A stretch of DNA of 64,000 bases from assembly GCA_964036315.1 (NCBI GenBank), contig OZ038492.1:41981522-42045521 (forward strand). The letters are read 5' to 3'. A program made the position numbers and the translations under genes. Shown here in pieces: positions 1-11,890 of the stretch. Each line of letters begins with the position of its first letter. Within the stretch, counting starts at the first letter, position 1. Source of the stretch: Acanthosepion esculentum (taxonomy: Eukaryota > Mollusca > Cephalopoda > Sepiida > Sepiidae). The notes below the pieces were generated by a model that saw nothing but the letters and a program-made list of their open reading frames with translations, ran no database searches and was not told the origin of the DNA.

Positions 1-49
1 ATATATATATATATATAAAATATAACATTTCGTAATCACATAAAAAATA

Positions 50-143
<94 letters not shown>
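1..143. repeat. (TA)n microsatellite, interrupted
   Basis: Two TA runs separated by about 35 bases of other AT-rich sequence, with two AC interruptions in the second run. It begins at the window edge. Confidence 0.95.
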
Positions 144-146
<3 letters not shown>

Positions 147-333
147 TATTTTATATTATAAAACATAGTAATTTCTGTGTCGCGATGGAATCATACTTTT
201 AAAAGTAATAATTATAATCTAGGTTCTACTTGTGTACCGAGCACTGTTTTTTGAAAAATCTGAAACAAAAATACTACAGAACTTTGGATCATCAATCTAA
301 CAGTACGTTCCTATCATATCATTACACACACAC

Positions 334-335
<2 letters not shown>

Positions 336-412
<77 letters not shown>
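336..412. repeat. (TA)n microsatellite
   Basis: A nearly uninterrupted TA array of about 77 bp preceded by a short (CA)n run. The bases on either side (144-335 and 413-895) show no gene. Confidence 0.95.
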
Positions 413-415
<3 letters not shown>

Positions 416-893
416 AAGAACATGGAAATATTAAATGTTTTGATTCTTCTTACGCTGAAAGTGAATTAGATAAATATTAAAAAAAAGATTTGTATACAGT
501 AATAATAACAGAAAAAGTAATGATTACCTGGAATATTTCAAATATTGATATATAAATGTATATAATTGGGATTGGGACATATATGCTCAAGGAAAACATT
601 GACATTATCACTTCTCAAAAGCAATTCCCATCTTGGTGAAAAATGAATAAAAATATATTAAATAAATATCCCAGTACGAAGCAGTTGCAATAATTTGACA
701 TATTTATAATAATATAAATATTGCACCTCAGTATTTGAAAATGTGTGTGGATCAATAATTGTGTAGTCTGACACGTAGTTAGCTGAATTTTGATTTGGAA
801 TTCTAACTGTATAATCTTCGATCATTGTGATCAATAAGCAGCACCTAACAAACAACATACTAGCATTTAAAAATGGCGCCAATTAAGAAATCT

Positions 894-895
<2 letters not shown>

Positions 896-969
<74 letters not shown>
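896..969. repeat. (TA)n microsatellite
   Basis: An uninterrupted TA array of about 74 bp. Flanks to about 1190 show no recognisable gene. Confidence 0.95.
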
Positions 970-970
<1 letters not shown>

Positions 971-1189
971 TTGTGAGTCTGTTCGTGATATTTTTTACTT
1001 TATTTTTTAAATGATAGTGGATTGGAGATTTATCAGGGAAATCCACGTTTCTTAATCGACTCAGTAAAAATAATGATGGCCTTTTAGCTGCTGATGTTGT
1101 ATTTTCCCAGGTATTAGATCTTAAATTGATATTGATAATCAAGAAAAACATTCTAATATGCCAATTTACGAATGGGAGATTCCAAAATC

Positions 1190-2000
1190 AAGTAAGTACG
1201 AAAATTTAAATATCAGGGAAGTGTTTCAATAGAGGACAGAAAATGTAAATAGTAATATCTAAAGCCGCATTGGAATAACGAGATGTGCCAGCCAAAAGCT
1301 AAGCAAAGTATTAAGAAAGAGGAAACTTTCGTCAGAAACAAAGCAAAAATTATAAATTATTATGTAGTATCTGTTCTTTTACGCGGAAGTGAATGATAGA
1401 ATATCCCCACACAGATGGAGAGATTGTGAGGTAATTGAAATGTGGTTCTACAGAAGGATGCTAGGAATACCATGGTTTAACGTGAGCAGTGACGATCATT
1501 TAAGGAGCAAAAAAGAAGTTTTAAGGAGAATGAAAATTTAAAAAAAACGCTTATACTTAGAAGAAGGATGAACTGCTTTGCGATGTTGGTCTTCTTATAT
1601 AGTAGTAAATACTGGATAATCTGAACACGGATTAAGAAGAGACTTCAGGTCGCTGAGAATACTATGAAATGAACATGTGAGTAAGGAGGAAAATTTAAAC
1701 CAAAATTTCGTTTATATTAAGTATAAACGACATTTTTGTTTAAATAAAAAGATTAGGGTGACATTTAAGGCAACAAACTGAGAAAAGTGTGTTTGGAGTA
1801 TCTGACACTCACAATGCATACTCAAAGCTAGGAAGACAGAGGAAAGCAGCGAGTAAACGTGTTAACGAGTTTATTTAAATGGGTGATAGAAAAGTAACTG
1901 ACGAAGACTGTGAAATGATAAACATTACTCAGATATTCAAAAGATAAGCTGTGGAGCGCCATGAACGTACACGTCTTGAAGTGACGCATCACATTACAGA
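1190..2000 (+). mobile_element. LINE-A fragment: 3' part of an RTE-like reverse transcriptase
   Basis: Read in shifting frames, this gives the typical C-terminal half of an invertebrate non-LTR endonuclease-reverse transcriptase: a 'GSVSIEDRKCK'-like strand, a 'KLSKVLRKRK' helix, then 'EMWFYRRMLGIPW' near 1438-1478. A tail motif DKLWSAMNVHVLK near 1950-1980 matches the conserved end of this family. Stops and frameshifts are frequent, so it is dead. The same family recurs at least nine times in the window, which supports the call. RTE-like is my best clade guess. Confidence 0.75.
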
Positions 2001-3440
2001 AGAAGATATGACCTTTTAAACATTAAAAGCACAAATAATATTTTTCATTAAATTCTCTCAAAAGATATCCGTATGGAGCGAAAAAGAGTAAAGCTAATAC
2101 AAAAACAATTACAAATGCTTAATGTGTAGTAACATTTATGTTCCTAATCAAAAAGCGTAAAACATCTAATGGTTAGATTAGCCGGTTTCATACAAGGAAA
2201 CATTTGGCATTCATTGACCGAGTAGCCTAATGTTTTATAATTTATAAAATCTCTCTTTTAAAACACGTTTCTTTTAGGGAAAAATAAGTCTAATAGCTGT
2301 TTTTACCTCTTTGGCACAATATCGCTGGGGTTTGCCTTCCTAACCTTTTATTTGAAGTAGTGTGGAATATCAGCATCTTGATTATTTCATTATATTCTCT
2401 TCGTGTTACATGTGCTATTCATTTTAGTTGTTTGCTACTGTTGGCAGGCCTCAGTGGATGTGGTTTCTGATATTCGGTACATTTCTTTGTCTGCGATGCT
2501 TTAGCGCCAGTCCACAATGTTCAAAGAACGATGACCTTGTAAATGTATATAATAACTAAGTAAAATTCAATGGCAGTTTTTGAGAGATCATCCTTTGAGA
2601 AAAACACGAAAAATATGCTACCGAAACAGCATATAATTTTGAACACACAGTATCAAAACGGAAGCAGACCTTGTTTGCTTCGTTACGTTTTCGAATCAGC
2701 CAAAACAAACTTTTGAAAAAAGATCATTTTAGAAAGGCTTGTACCTTTTTGTGTACTTCAACATTTCTTCATCAAAGATGTGACAGCTTATTTCGGCTTC
2801 CCATCTCTAGGAAAGAATGCTTTACGTTTCAATCCGCAATGTTGTTCTGTAAAGATAAAAAGGGCGATAACGTTGTTTATATCGAGAGAAAATTCTTTTG
2901 CAAAGGTTTCGTCTTAAAACGTCAGGCCACATTTCGGGATTATTTTTTTATGTTGTTGGATGTTTTTCCGATAGAATAGGAACAAACACAATGTAAAGAA
3001 TATGGTGATAGCGACGATACAAAAATGGACATACAAGGACTTCATCTGCAGTGAATTTGTTTATGTGTTTGTGTGATATAACCCCGCGAGAATTTTTGTA
3101 CATCTAATCTGGACATGATTGATGAAGCTAACTGCTAGTGTGAAAATTTTATGATGCATAATTTTAATATACAAATATTCATGCGATACAAGTTAATCTT
3201 GATTTATTTGAAAAAGGTTATTAAAATTATCCCTCTAAAAATACTGGGAGCAAACCGCCTTCATACTGAGAGAAAATAAATTCAGTAAACACGCGTAAAT
3301 AGAAAGGTGCGTAAGACAATTATTCTCAAAGGAATTATTGAAATAGTAATCCTATTAGCATTCATTATCCGCGGTCACAATCTTAATATGCGATATGCTG
3401 ATGTCACAGTGTTGGCGATTTTCTAGGCGTATCTTTGATG
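2001..3440. other. Unassigned AT-rich sequence
   Basis: I see no RNA gene, repeat array or recognisable protein. One open frame of 102 codons (2671-2979, plus) has no motif I know and no clear codon signal. I treat it as chance. Confidence 0.5.
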
Positions 3441-3444
3441 CGGT

Positions 3445-3541
3445 AAAAAAAAAGTATTGGGCACCCAGTGGGGATCGAAATCACTACTCGGTCGTAATTT
3501 ATCTAGTGAGACAGGATTGCTAACCATTACACTGCGTCGGA
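3445..3541 (-). repeat. tRNA-derived sequence (SINE head or tRNA-like gene) with T9 terminator
   Basis: On the minus strand, GTGTAATGGTTAGCAATCC resembles a Pol III A box. About 50 bases later GATTTCGATCCCC resembles a B box. A run of nine T follows directly (A9 at about 3446-3454 on plus), as expected for a Pol III terminator. I cannot close a clean acceptor stem, so it is more likely a tRNA-derived SINE than a working tRNA. Confidence 0.45.
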
Positions 3542-3734
3542 GTGCGCTAAGTGATTTTTGAAGGGAAGCTTAGATGATCACAAAGTAATTGATATGGGGG
3601 AGCCATACTTCCTCACAATTATGCTACACCGATGTGATCAAGATAACAGTGTTCATGCCAGAAACAAAAACCAAACTATAGGAACTGATACAAAAAAAAA
3701 AGAAATCCAAGAAAGAGAAGAAAGGACTAAGCAT

Positions 3735-3915
3735 CAACACTACCCGCTAGCCGCTAGTGCCCCGCTGGCGGGCCGCCTATGGCAACGCCAGCGGTGCTCC
3801 GGTGACAACCACCGACAGAACACCGGTGCGCCTCTAGAAGTCCGCTTCTAGCGGTCCGCCTCTAGCGATCCGCCAGTGGTAATATTGGCCGAGACGGTCC
3901 CTCCGGGAAACGACA
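3735..3915. repeat. GC-rich islet with a 14-bp tandem repeat
   Basis: A sharply GC-rich patch in AT-rich surroundings. It contains three 14-bp units at 3829-3870, all variants of CGCCTCTAGCGATC, and CGCTAGC/CGCTGGC motifs in both orientations upstream. No coding signal is convincing. It lies just upstream of a LINE-A fragment. It may be part of an unrecognised element. Confidence 0.6.
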
Positions 3916-3944
3916 GCGGTAAAAGTTAAGTGGCAGAATGGTGG

Positions 3945-4260
3945 CTTGCGTTTAGGGATTTGTAAGAAACCAGAATGTGCGGTTGTCAGGAAAAGCAACA
4001 ACCCAAGATGCGAATTATGAATTGGTGACGACAAAATAAAGCAAGTACAAAAATATATGGAAGTCTTTGAACGGTCAAATCCTCCCAAAAGCGAAGCAAA
4101 GTCTTAAGAAAGAAGAAAATTTCGTTAGAAACAAAGGAAACAGTAGTGAACTGTTATTTAATACCGGTCTTCATATATGGTAGTGATTGTCGAACAGTCT
4201 CCTTGCAGATGAATAACAGACTTAAGGCAAGAGAAAACAGTCCCTGAATATGAACTAGGT
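3945..4260 (+). mobile_element. LINE-A fragment
   Basis: Translation gives 'CELxIGDDKIKQVQKYMEV' followed by 'KAKQSLKKEENFVRNK' and an 'MNNRLKARE'-like stretch, which is the conserved RT-thumb region of LINE-A. Frames are broken. Confidence 0.65.
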
Positions 4261-4499
4261 TCAACTATTCCACTTTTTACGTCGATATATAATTTACACT
4301 CTCTACACATAACACTGCTGCAGGAGATGCTACAAATACTATATTTATTCTCCCTTAAAGTGCAGACAAAGCGAGTTTATGCTATGGAAAACTCTTTCAA
4401 AATGGTAATTTTATTTCCAAAATATTTTTGAAATATTTGTAGATTGTTAATTTGAAAGTTAACGCTTTCATTAAATTCTAGGACAGGTCGTCATTTGTC

Positions 4500-4995
4500 T
4501 TTCAAAAATGACGAACTGAGCCCCCTTGAAAAAGATGGAAAATCTGACCTTGTTTCGTGTTACTGTCGACGCGGTGTTAATATATGGCTCCACTGCTTGG
4601 ACATTAACTAAAAGCCTTGAAACTATGAATGATAGAACCTACATTCGGATGCTGAGAGTTATACTTAACTTCTCTTTGAGACAACATCACTGCTCTACGC
4701 ACCCATCACTGATATTTCTACAATCTTACATGAACGCAAAATGCGCTTTGCAAAATACTGCTGGCGGGAAAAACAAGAACTTACAATTGATCTGCTGCTC
4801 TGGAAACATAGCCATGACGCAAGACGAAACATAGCCATGACCAAGACAAGAAGCTCGCACAGTATCCACCTACATTGATTAAGTATGCAATGACACAGGA
4901 TGCTGCTCTAATGGCTTTTCGATCTTGATGCAGGACCGTGATGGTTGGTGTGATAGACTCATGAATGCTCGAGCTAGTTCAACTTAATAATAATA
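4500..4995 (+). mobile_element. LINE fragment of a second type: RT C-terminus and (TAA)n tail
   Basis: The 4526-4834 frame reads LFRVTVDAVLIYGSTAWTLT, then 'RTYIRMLRVILNFSLRQH', the thumb region of a non-LTR RT. After a frame break, MQDRDGWCDRLMNARASST and a stop occur near 4935-4985, immediately followed by TAATAATAA, a typical LINE 3' tail. Its wording differs from LINE-A and LINE-B, so it is a separate family. Confidence 0.75.
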
Positions 4996-5540
4996 GTTTG
5001 TCAATTAATGCTTCTAGTATCTGCTCACGAAGATTTAGTCAAATAAATAAATAACATTGATCACGTGACTCCAGCTGCTTATTTATTAAACACTGCGGCA
5101 TTATGTAACCAGTAATCAGAGGGCAATATCAACTGGCATTTGGTTGGAGATCAATGGATATTTAAACTTTTTTTTCCAAAGTTAGGGCCATCATTAATTC
5201 ATGATCCGAGTTCAAATAACTCTTCTGTGTCTTTAGGTTTCATGAGATTAAATCATTTCCTGGAGTATTTGCCTGAAAATAAAGCTAGATGAACACGCCA
5301 AAAGACATTGTTATGTCTGTTTGCATGCTTCTCGAAGACAAATACGGAGAGAATGGTAACAGTATGGTGCAAATAATGGACCATTCTATGTTAGCATGGA
5401 ATGCTTAAATTAGTATCATATGCTAAAAAGATATTTTATTTAGGAATCTTCAAGATATTTTATTTCCATTTTTCCTTATTTTTATATATTTTTATGATAA
5501 TATTATTCAACCTATATGGCGGTGCGATACTGAGTGAATT
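4996..5540. other. Unassigned AT-rich sequence
   Basis: No gene or array seen. Confidence 0.5.
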
Positions 5541-5544
5541 GGAA

Positions 5545-6135
5545 GTCCTACCATGATACATCATGGACGACCACAATATTAACATCAGAAGGTGAAACAG
5601 TGCTGAATACAGACACAGAACGGAAACTACAATAAATCCTACAGAATGTAATGAAAGAAATCAAGAAGAAAGGTGAAAACATTAATTGCAAGAAGACAGA
5701 ACGTATAAAAAGGAACAAGACAACATGCAAATAACAAGCTGAAAATGCCGTAATCAAAGAAGTACAACCATTTAAATATCTGGGGAACGTTTTAAGAGGA
5801 TGGGAAGTGTGACAGTTAAATCCGAAGGCCCATTAGAATAGAGGAATTTGCCTTTAAAAAGCTAACTAAAGAATTTAGAAGCACAAATGAATTTGTTAGA
5901 TCCAGGAAATGAGTACTGAACTGTTATGTAACCTCAACCCACCAATATGACAGTGAATCCTGGACAATCGCCTCGTAGATGAAGAAGAAACTCGAAGCAA
6001 CTGAAATGTGACCCTAGAAGATGATGCTGAGAATACCATGAAACGCACAGGCAAGAGCAGATAAATACTTAACAAGAACAAAGAAGTAAAAGTCAACCAA
6101 AGATAATTAACCATTTTCAGTGAATACCTTGTTAG
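5545..6135 (+). mobile_element. LINE-A fragment
   Basis: A longer LINE-A piece. ETVLNTDTERKLQ lies near 5593-5635 where the family has its catalytic ADD region, but here the aspartates are lost. Then come 'MKEIKKKGENINCKKTE', 'FKYLGNVL', and a 'RRMMLRIP' equivalent near 6015-6035. It is clearly defective. Confidence 0.7.
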
Positions 6136-7127
6136 TAGCGCGGCTCGGGTTAACGTCGGGTAAATCCTAAATCAAAACCCAAATCATCGACGCACAATAA
6201 TGCACACTAATTCAACTGGATAGTTTCACTCAATAGTCAGTCAATAAGCACCACAGTCAGTAACCTGACACCGCTATTTTTACACCTGGCGGAAAACATA
6301 AGTCTAGAGTGTCACGCTCAAATCTCGGTGTCGATAGTTACTCATTTTCTTCCTATATGACAAGTTACTAATCTACTAACAACGGCAACATATTTAATCC
6401 ACGCTTCCATCCCGAACGCCGCTGCGTGGGAGGTCTTTTAGGTGCATTTTCTGCGTTCCTTTACTCCTGTTCAGTTTTCGACAATTTTATACAACGTTTT
6501 TGGTCCGCATATTGAATTCCACATCTCAAAAATATTTTTTTTTAAATCAAACATTATATATCAGCTTATGTAAAGAGATATATTTTTTCCCACGTTCCAT
6601 AAAAATTCGACATGTTGCTTCATCTTGTTCGTGTTATATTGGATTCATTTGGCCTTTTATTTTTACAAAATGCGTACAGGCAGTGAAAACGATGAAAATA
6701 ATAACAATAACAATAATAATAATAATAATAATAATAAAAAGAAACACGAAAATTAAAAATTACCTTCCTTGTGAAAATACGTTATTAACTGGGTTCTTGA
6801 ATTAAAAAAAAAAACTTTCGCTCGGATTTAGGAGATTTTTAAAGAATTATTTTATTTATTTATCGCTACTTGTTATTTGAAGTTTTTTAAGTGCTGCTTG
6901 CACAAATTTCTTTCCTCTTATGAACGCTAAATGATTTAATTTTCGTCAGACTTAGCGCGAAAAAAATCGTTAAAAATCCCAGCTGTCGTCCAAAGAGCTG
7001 TAATTTTTTCGCAAACATTGCTTCTGTCGTTTGTAGATATTTACACGATCAGTTTTCTGACTCACTAGGTTTGATTAAATTAGCAAGAAAGAGGAAGGGA
7101 GATAGAGAGAGAGAGGGGGAAAGAGCG

Positions 7128-7131
<4 letters not shown>
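6136..7131. other. Unassigned AT-rich sequence with (AAT)n
   Basis: The only structure seen is an (AAT)n run at about 6697-6738 and a purine-rich (GA) stretch at 7080-7130 leading into the TA array. Confidence 0.5.

Positions 7132-7177
<46 letters not shown>
7132..7177. repeat. (TA)n microsatellite between GA-rich flanks
   Basis: A pure TA array with GAGAGA-rich sequence on both sides. Confidence 0.95.
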
Positions 7178-7180
<3 letters not shown>

Positions 7181-7294
7181 GAGATAGAGAGAGGGGAGAG
7201 AAAGGCTAGAATCATTTATGACTTCCGAAAAAGCAATCCAATAGAACAGAGAAAGATTTGAAAGGCTAAATAGAAAATACCAAATGGAGTCGTC

Positions 7295-7760
7295 CTGGTT
7301 ATGACGATAAACTACATCCCGCAGCAAGGCCTCTGATCGGGAGTTTTTGAATAGAATGCAACATACTCTTGATTGATGTTGTTCCCAGTTCCACCCTTAT
7401 CCGGGATGGTAGGACCTGTTAGGGTCCCAGTTTTAGCCAAATAGCGATCTTCCAAACAGACATCAAAGGTACATTTTGATAATAAAATGACCAATGCATT
7501 TCTAGAGCAAAATGACAAAGAATGCAACAAAAATTATTAAAATACATTCTTATAGTCAAATTATCAACACTACATTTTATCATCTACAAAATATATATAT
7601 ATAAAAAAAAACATACATTTACTATGAAAGTATAAAATGTTGAACAAAATATCTGTAGTTGAAAGCATAAAATTATGTAGGAATGTTTAGATGTCGGCAT
7701 TAAATAACCCATAGAGGTGTTGATATGCCGCTAAGCAAAATCAACCAACCAGACAACCAA
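7295..7760 (-). repeat. Dispersed repeat family R, copy 1
   Basis: Shares a core with copies at 8.6, 30.8 and 43.6 kb: GCAAGGCCTCTGATCGGGAG, then a 'GTTCCCAG' patch, then CCTGTTAGGGTCCCAG. An AT-rich zone of short repeats follows (ACATTTTATxATxTAC-like), then a conserved end, CATTAAATAACCCATAGAGG followed by TTGATATGCCG. The orientation label is arbitrary. Confidence 0.65.
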
Positions 7761-7949
7761 CATGAAAGAACTCTTTCAGAACATTGGTTCACATAATATC
7801 CTCTAATTTCTTATATCAAAATGGTATTTCAAAATATAACTTCAACACAACTATAATATAAAACACACATATATCAATGCTGTTAGTATTCATGTCCACA
7901 TACTTATGTATATGATCATCAGTTGGCTATCATTTACCATGTATTCAAT

Positions 7950-8085
7950 TTTGAAAGAAGAATAACCTATATCATATTTTATTACTTCAAAGCTCATAAG
8001 AAATTTAAATTTCACCATTAAATGACCCATAAGGAGTTGATATGCCATTAAACAAATAAATCAATCAATCAAAACCAAATCGGAG
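7950..8085 (-). repeat. Family R, isolated terminal part
   Basis: Carries the same end motif, CATTAAATGACCCATAAGG then AGTTGATATGCC, as copy 1 and the 31.5-kb copy, without the core. It ends in AATCAATCAATC. Confidence 0.55.
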
Positions 8086-8099
8086 ATTTTGATACATGT

Positions 8100-8345
8100 G
8101 AGAGATAGAAACTGTAAAGTATTAAAAAATAGAACAACTTCATTAGAAGCAAATAAAAGAGTGTTGACATGTTTTGTAATAACAGTCCTCCTATATGGCA
8201 CCTGAGTGCTCGGAAATTACTTTCACAGATGAGGAGAAACCTAAGGCAACAGGGATTTGTTTCTACAGAAGGATGTTAAGAATACCATAGACAGGGCATA
8301 TAAGTAACGAGGAAGTTTTAAGCAAACTGGAAACAAAAATCTCTA
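8100..8345 (+). mobile_element. LINE-A fragment
   Basis: Reads, with breaks, through 'CFVITVLLYG', a degenerate 'SQMRRNLRQQ' and 'FYRRMLRIP' near 8262-8290, followed by 'SNEEVLSKLETK'. Same region as the other LINE-A fragments. Confidence 0.65.
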
Positions 8346-8354
8346 CTTCCATGT

Positions 8355-8605
8355 AAAGTGCCCGGTCAAACTACATTCTATGGTTACGCAATGTCTGACC
8401 TTCACGGCTGGGACGCGGCTATATTTCAATCTATATTCCATCGGTGAGAAGTAAGTTCCAATCGAAAAGATTCTTCAAGGGAACCACTGCTCTATGGAAT
8501 CGACTCTTAAGAGGATATTTCCCCGATCATTTCAATCTTAACCTCTTCGAGTCTACAGTTACCACGTACTTTCTCGTCCTGTCTTTATAAACTGCAACGT
8601 AATCC
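8355..8605 (+). mobile_element. LINE-B fragment: jockey/CR1-like C-terminus
   Basis: One frame gives VRSKFQSKRFFKGTTALWNR, then LLRGYFPDHFNLNLFESTV near 8445-8565. This is the 'FFxRTxxLWNSLP...' signature of jockey/CR1-like RT C-termini. It matches the minus-strand copy at 28.1 kb. It directly follows a LINE-A fragment. Confidence 0.7.
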
Positions 8606-8624
8606 ACAACGTGCAAGGGGAACC

Positions 8625-8990
8625 ATACTGTAAAAATACTTTGAAGGCAATTGTATGCCTTCAACTACAGATAATCGTTGGTAATTCTTCTATAAATAAT
8701 TATTGTTGGGAACGTTTTTCATATAAAAATATATTGCTAGCATTTTTACTATCAAAATGTATTTTTATAATTTCATATTGTTTTTTGTTTTGTTGGGGGT
8801 TTACTATTTTCTCATACCTGGGAGCCTAATAGGTGCTACCACCCCGCGTTAGGGTGAACCTGGGAACAACAGCAATTTAAAGATGGTTCCATGCTCTTAA
8901 AACCACCAATCTTCTAACTAGAAGCCTGCTTCCAGGTGTAAACTTCATACCCAGGACTAGATAGTTAGGAAATAGACACGAAAAATCTGC
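8625..8990 (+). repeat. Dispersed repeat family R, copy 2 (opposite orientation)
   Basis: Reverse-complement match to copy 1: GGTGCTACCACCCCGCGTTA and CTGGGAACAACAGCAATT, with AT-rich short-period repeats upstream containing TTTTACTATAAAAATGTATT-like words. It lies about 0.9 kb from copy 1, so the two form a large inverted pair. Confidence 0.6.
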
Positions 8991-9089
8991 TACTGCTATT
9001 AATGCATTACTCTTCAAATAAGAATTGAGTTCTCCGGGCTGCTGATGTATTTCGTATAGAGAAAAAAAAAACTTTAAAATGTCTTTTCT

Positions 9090-9166
9090 TCTCTGTCGTG
9101 CGACGATGGCCTGGGTGTAGGATATCTGACTTATGTCAAATCAACGAAACAGTCTATTTGTTGATG
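9090..9166 (+). repeat. Fragment of the ribozyme-like element family
   Basis: The sequence CAACGAAACAGTCTATTTG then TTGATGAC abuts a microsatellite exactly as CAGCGAAACAGTCTGTCTG then TGGATGAC does at 61.56 kb. The upstream stem seen there is not conserved here, where CTGACTTATGTCAAATCAAC takes its place. Confidence 0.45.
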
Positions 9167-9282
<116 letters not shown>

Positions 9283-9329
9283 CAGTAGTAAAAATGCGGA
9301 TATTTACTACAAGGCATTGCTAGCATTTG

Positions 9330-10005
9330 ATTTTATGAGACAGTGTGCAAAACATAAGTTATGTAGATGACAGTGTTGATAGCAGACACATAAAAGAAAT
9401 TACAGTAACTCCTAGTGAAGTTAGTAAAAGAGAAAGAGAAGAAAAGACTAAATATCCATTATAAAAAGACAGAATTTACGGGTGTCAGTAAATGGAACAG
9501 CCAAAAATGCGAATTAAGACTTGGAGACGCACAAAGTTGGAAATGTATATCAGAGGACAGAAAATTTGAAAACAGTTTAATAGCGAATGTTAACTTCCAA
9601 AAACTATGCAAAGTGCTAAGAAACAGGAAAAAAATCTTTAGAAATAAGGAATACAATACTGAAGCGCTATTTAATATCGGTCCTCCTATATGGCAGACAC
9701 AGTTGTAGAATCTTACAGATAAAAAATGATGAGGTTACTGATATCTGGTTCTGCAGAATATCTTAAACTGAACATGTCAGCAACGACGTAGTTTTAGAGA
9801 AAATGGAAACGAAAAGGGCATACATACTTCGAATCAGATAGAGCCAGTTGAAATTTGTAGAACACTTCAGAAGGAAAGAGGCCGTGGATATTTTGATACT
9901 TTTTGTGTATACCGACGGTCAGATGGGTAAAGGAAATATGTGAATGACCTACCCAGTGAACGTGTAGTAGAAGAGAGATTGTACGACATAGCAAAAAGAC
10001 AATAT
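9330..10005 (+). mobile_element. LINE-A fragment spanning the RT active site
   Basis: A short frame reads SYVDDSVDSRHIKE at about 9357-9400, equivalent to the family's YADDTVL active site. It is followed in other frames by 'CELRLGDAQSWK', 'QKLCKVLRNRKKIFRNK' and 'GPPIW'. A terminal region 'RMGKGNMxNDLPSE' near 9925-9960 suggests the fragment runs almost to the RT end. It contains stops and shifts. Confidence 0.7.
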
Positions 10006-10037
10006 TTACTAAGAACTACAAATGAATTATATATATT

Positions 10038-10042
<5 letters not shown>

Positions 10043-10111
<69 letters not shown>
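10043..10111. repeat. (TA)n microsatellite
   Basis: A pure TA array that abuts the left arm of the inverted repeat. Confidence 0.95.
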
Positions 10112-10113
<2 letters not shown>

Positions 10114-10335
10114 AGGAAGACCTAATACAGTTTATGATTTAACATAAATACTGTTTATTTTATATTACAATGAATCATTCATACAAAAAGTAAATTAGTG
10201 AAGTTAATGATATAAAATGAAATCTCTTCGCTAAACAAAATTTTAAAGATGCACTAAACCACTATAATCACTCGATGAATGTCATGGTCCCAGTATGTAT
10301 GTTAAATTATAAACTGTGTTAGGTCTTCCTTAAAT
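10109..10335. repeat. 45-nt inverted repeat enclosing 137 bp
   Basis: The left arm (10109-10153) begins ATTTAAGGAAGACCTAATAC. The right arm (10291-10335) is its reverse complement, with about three mismatches by eye. The left arm abuts a (TA)n array. The right arm runs into a Penelope-like terminal motif. It could be a MITE-like foldback or an inverted terminal copy of a Penelope-like element. Confidence 0.75.
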
Positions 10336-10372
10336 ATGCAAGTACTTTCGACGGTTCTTCCAATCATCATCA
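10325..10372 (-). mobile_element. Penelope-like terminal motif
   Basis: On the minus strand CCTGATGATGATTGGAAGAA is followed by CCGTCGAAAGTACTTGC. This 'CTGAxGAxG ... CGAAA' pattern resembles the ends of Penelope-like retroelements and the hammerhead ribozymes they carry. The intervening stem does not fold well here, so I do not call a ribozyme. Confidence 0.35.
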
Positions 10373-10506
10373 GGTATAAAAACTATTTTGTTTTTGGTAA
10401 AATTCAGATAGCATCCGAGACGAAAAAATATAATCCAAATCGAAATATGTTTTCTTTTAATGTGTTAGTGATAACGGATACAAAATTGCGAAGCTAAGGT
10501 TGAATT

Positions 10507-10648
<142 letters not shown>

Positions 10649-11299
10649 GGAGAGATAGATAGATTTAGATATAGATATAGAAAGAATATGTCAGATGAAA
10701 GAAAGACTAATTCGATAAAACAAACGGGAGAATATTATCTTTGACAAAGTAAAAGATGGATACGTTGATTGAAGAAGATTGGAATAAGAATGCAAGTGTA
10801 AAATTCATCATTAAAAAAAAAACATTAACACATTCAACACGACGAGAAAAATGTCCGATCATATCATTTAATTTATTTCTTGTTTTTTCCCCTTCCCTAT
10901 ACAAGTCTGTTGGTGAATAACTTGTCTCATTTAATTTCCTTAATGAACAGAGAAAACCGATGTCGATTAAAATTGAAGCGCAGAAGGAGAGGCGGATTTT
11001 GAAGTTAAACTTATTAATGAGATGAAAAGAAACGAACATTAGACGAATTACGTAATTTTTGCTCGCCTGTGTAAAGCCGCCAATATTTGCCTGTGAAATA
11101 AAAAATAGACAAGCCGAAGTGGGATTTTTTTTCTCTTCTTTCGTATATTTTTATGTCTGTGTTGTTATATACATTTCGCATTACTAACGTCTGAATATAA
11201 GAGAAGGTTTACACTCTCGAAGAGGCTTTTATTATTAGAACATCTGCTGGGTAACAGCTTCACCGAAGGCCTCATTCTATTTTTATAATTTCACCACAA
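10649..11299. other. Unassigned sequence
   Basis: No recognisable gene. A 110-codon minus-strand frame (10707-11039) has no motif I know. Confidence 0.45.
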
Positions 11300-11890
11300 G
11301 CAAGACAATAAAGCCACTAGGATTCAAGGGGTTACCTGAGTGCTAGAGAATATGAAAAAATGACTGTTAAAGAGAGAAGAAGAATTAAGAAAACGGAAGA
11401 TAACAATTGGCATTACATTTACATTTTTGAAGATCAATGTTGAATTGGAAGCAAGTAGCAGGACGAGAGTTCCACAAACGAGATGTGTGATTGAAGAAAA
11501 CTTTAGCACAGAACGGACGATTACATCTAGTCATTTCATCTGTAAAATGGTGAGAACTTTCTGCCAATCTAGTACTGCGCGTAAATTCATAAAGTCTAGG
11601 TACCATAGAGGAAAGTTCAGTAGAACAATTGCCATAAAAGTATTTATAGAAAAAGCACAGGAAACTACATTACGTTGGTGGGAAAGTGTTTGTAGCCGAG
11701 ATGCAATTTCATGACTAATGTCATTCGAGATTATTCTATGGATTTCATCAATATCTCGCACGAGCACCAGATCATATGTGACAGCAATCTTCAAAACTAT
11801 GTTGGATAGATTCTGCCGAGAAAAATTATCTAATATGACAAAGTGAACCACATTTTTTAGCGGCAAACCAAACATTATTTTTTATTACAA
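11300..11890 (-). mobile_element. LINE-B fragment with 3' end
   Basis: On the minus strand the copy reads 'EIASRLQTLSHQRNVVSCAF', 'MVPRLYEFTRSTRLAESSHH', and 'FFNHTSRLWNSRPA', the standard C-terminal region of a jockey/CR1-like RT, in two frames. Its left edge carries AATAAAGCCACT, the reverse complement of the AGTGGCTTTATTGCCTTGCA 3' end seen at 60.2 kb. Confidence 0.8.

Noticed and set aside
230..469. Open frames rich in Tyr-Ile repeats, here and at every TA array
   Set aside because: They are translations of (TA)n microsatellites, on both strands, with no other content.
10325..10372. Hammerhead ribozyme at the Penelope-like motif (CTGATGA...GAAA)
   Set aside because: Both core words are present, but the 17 bases between them do not form a stem, so only the terminal-motif call was kept.
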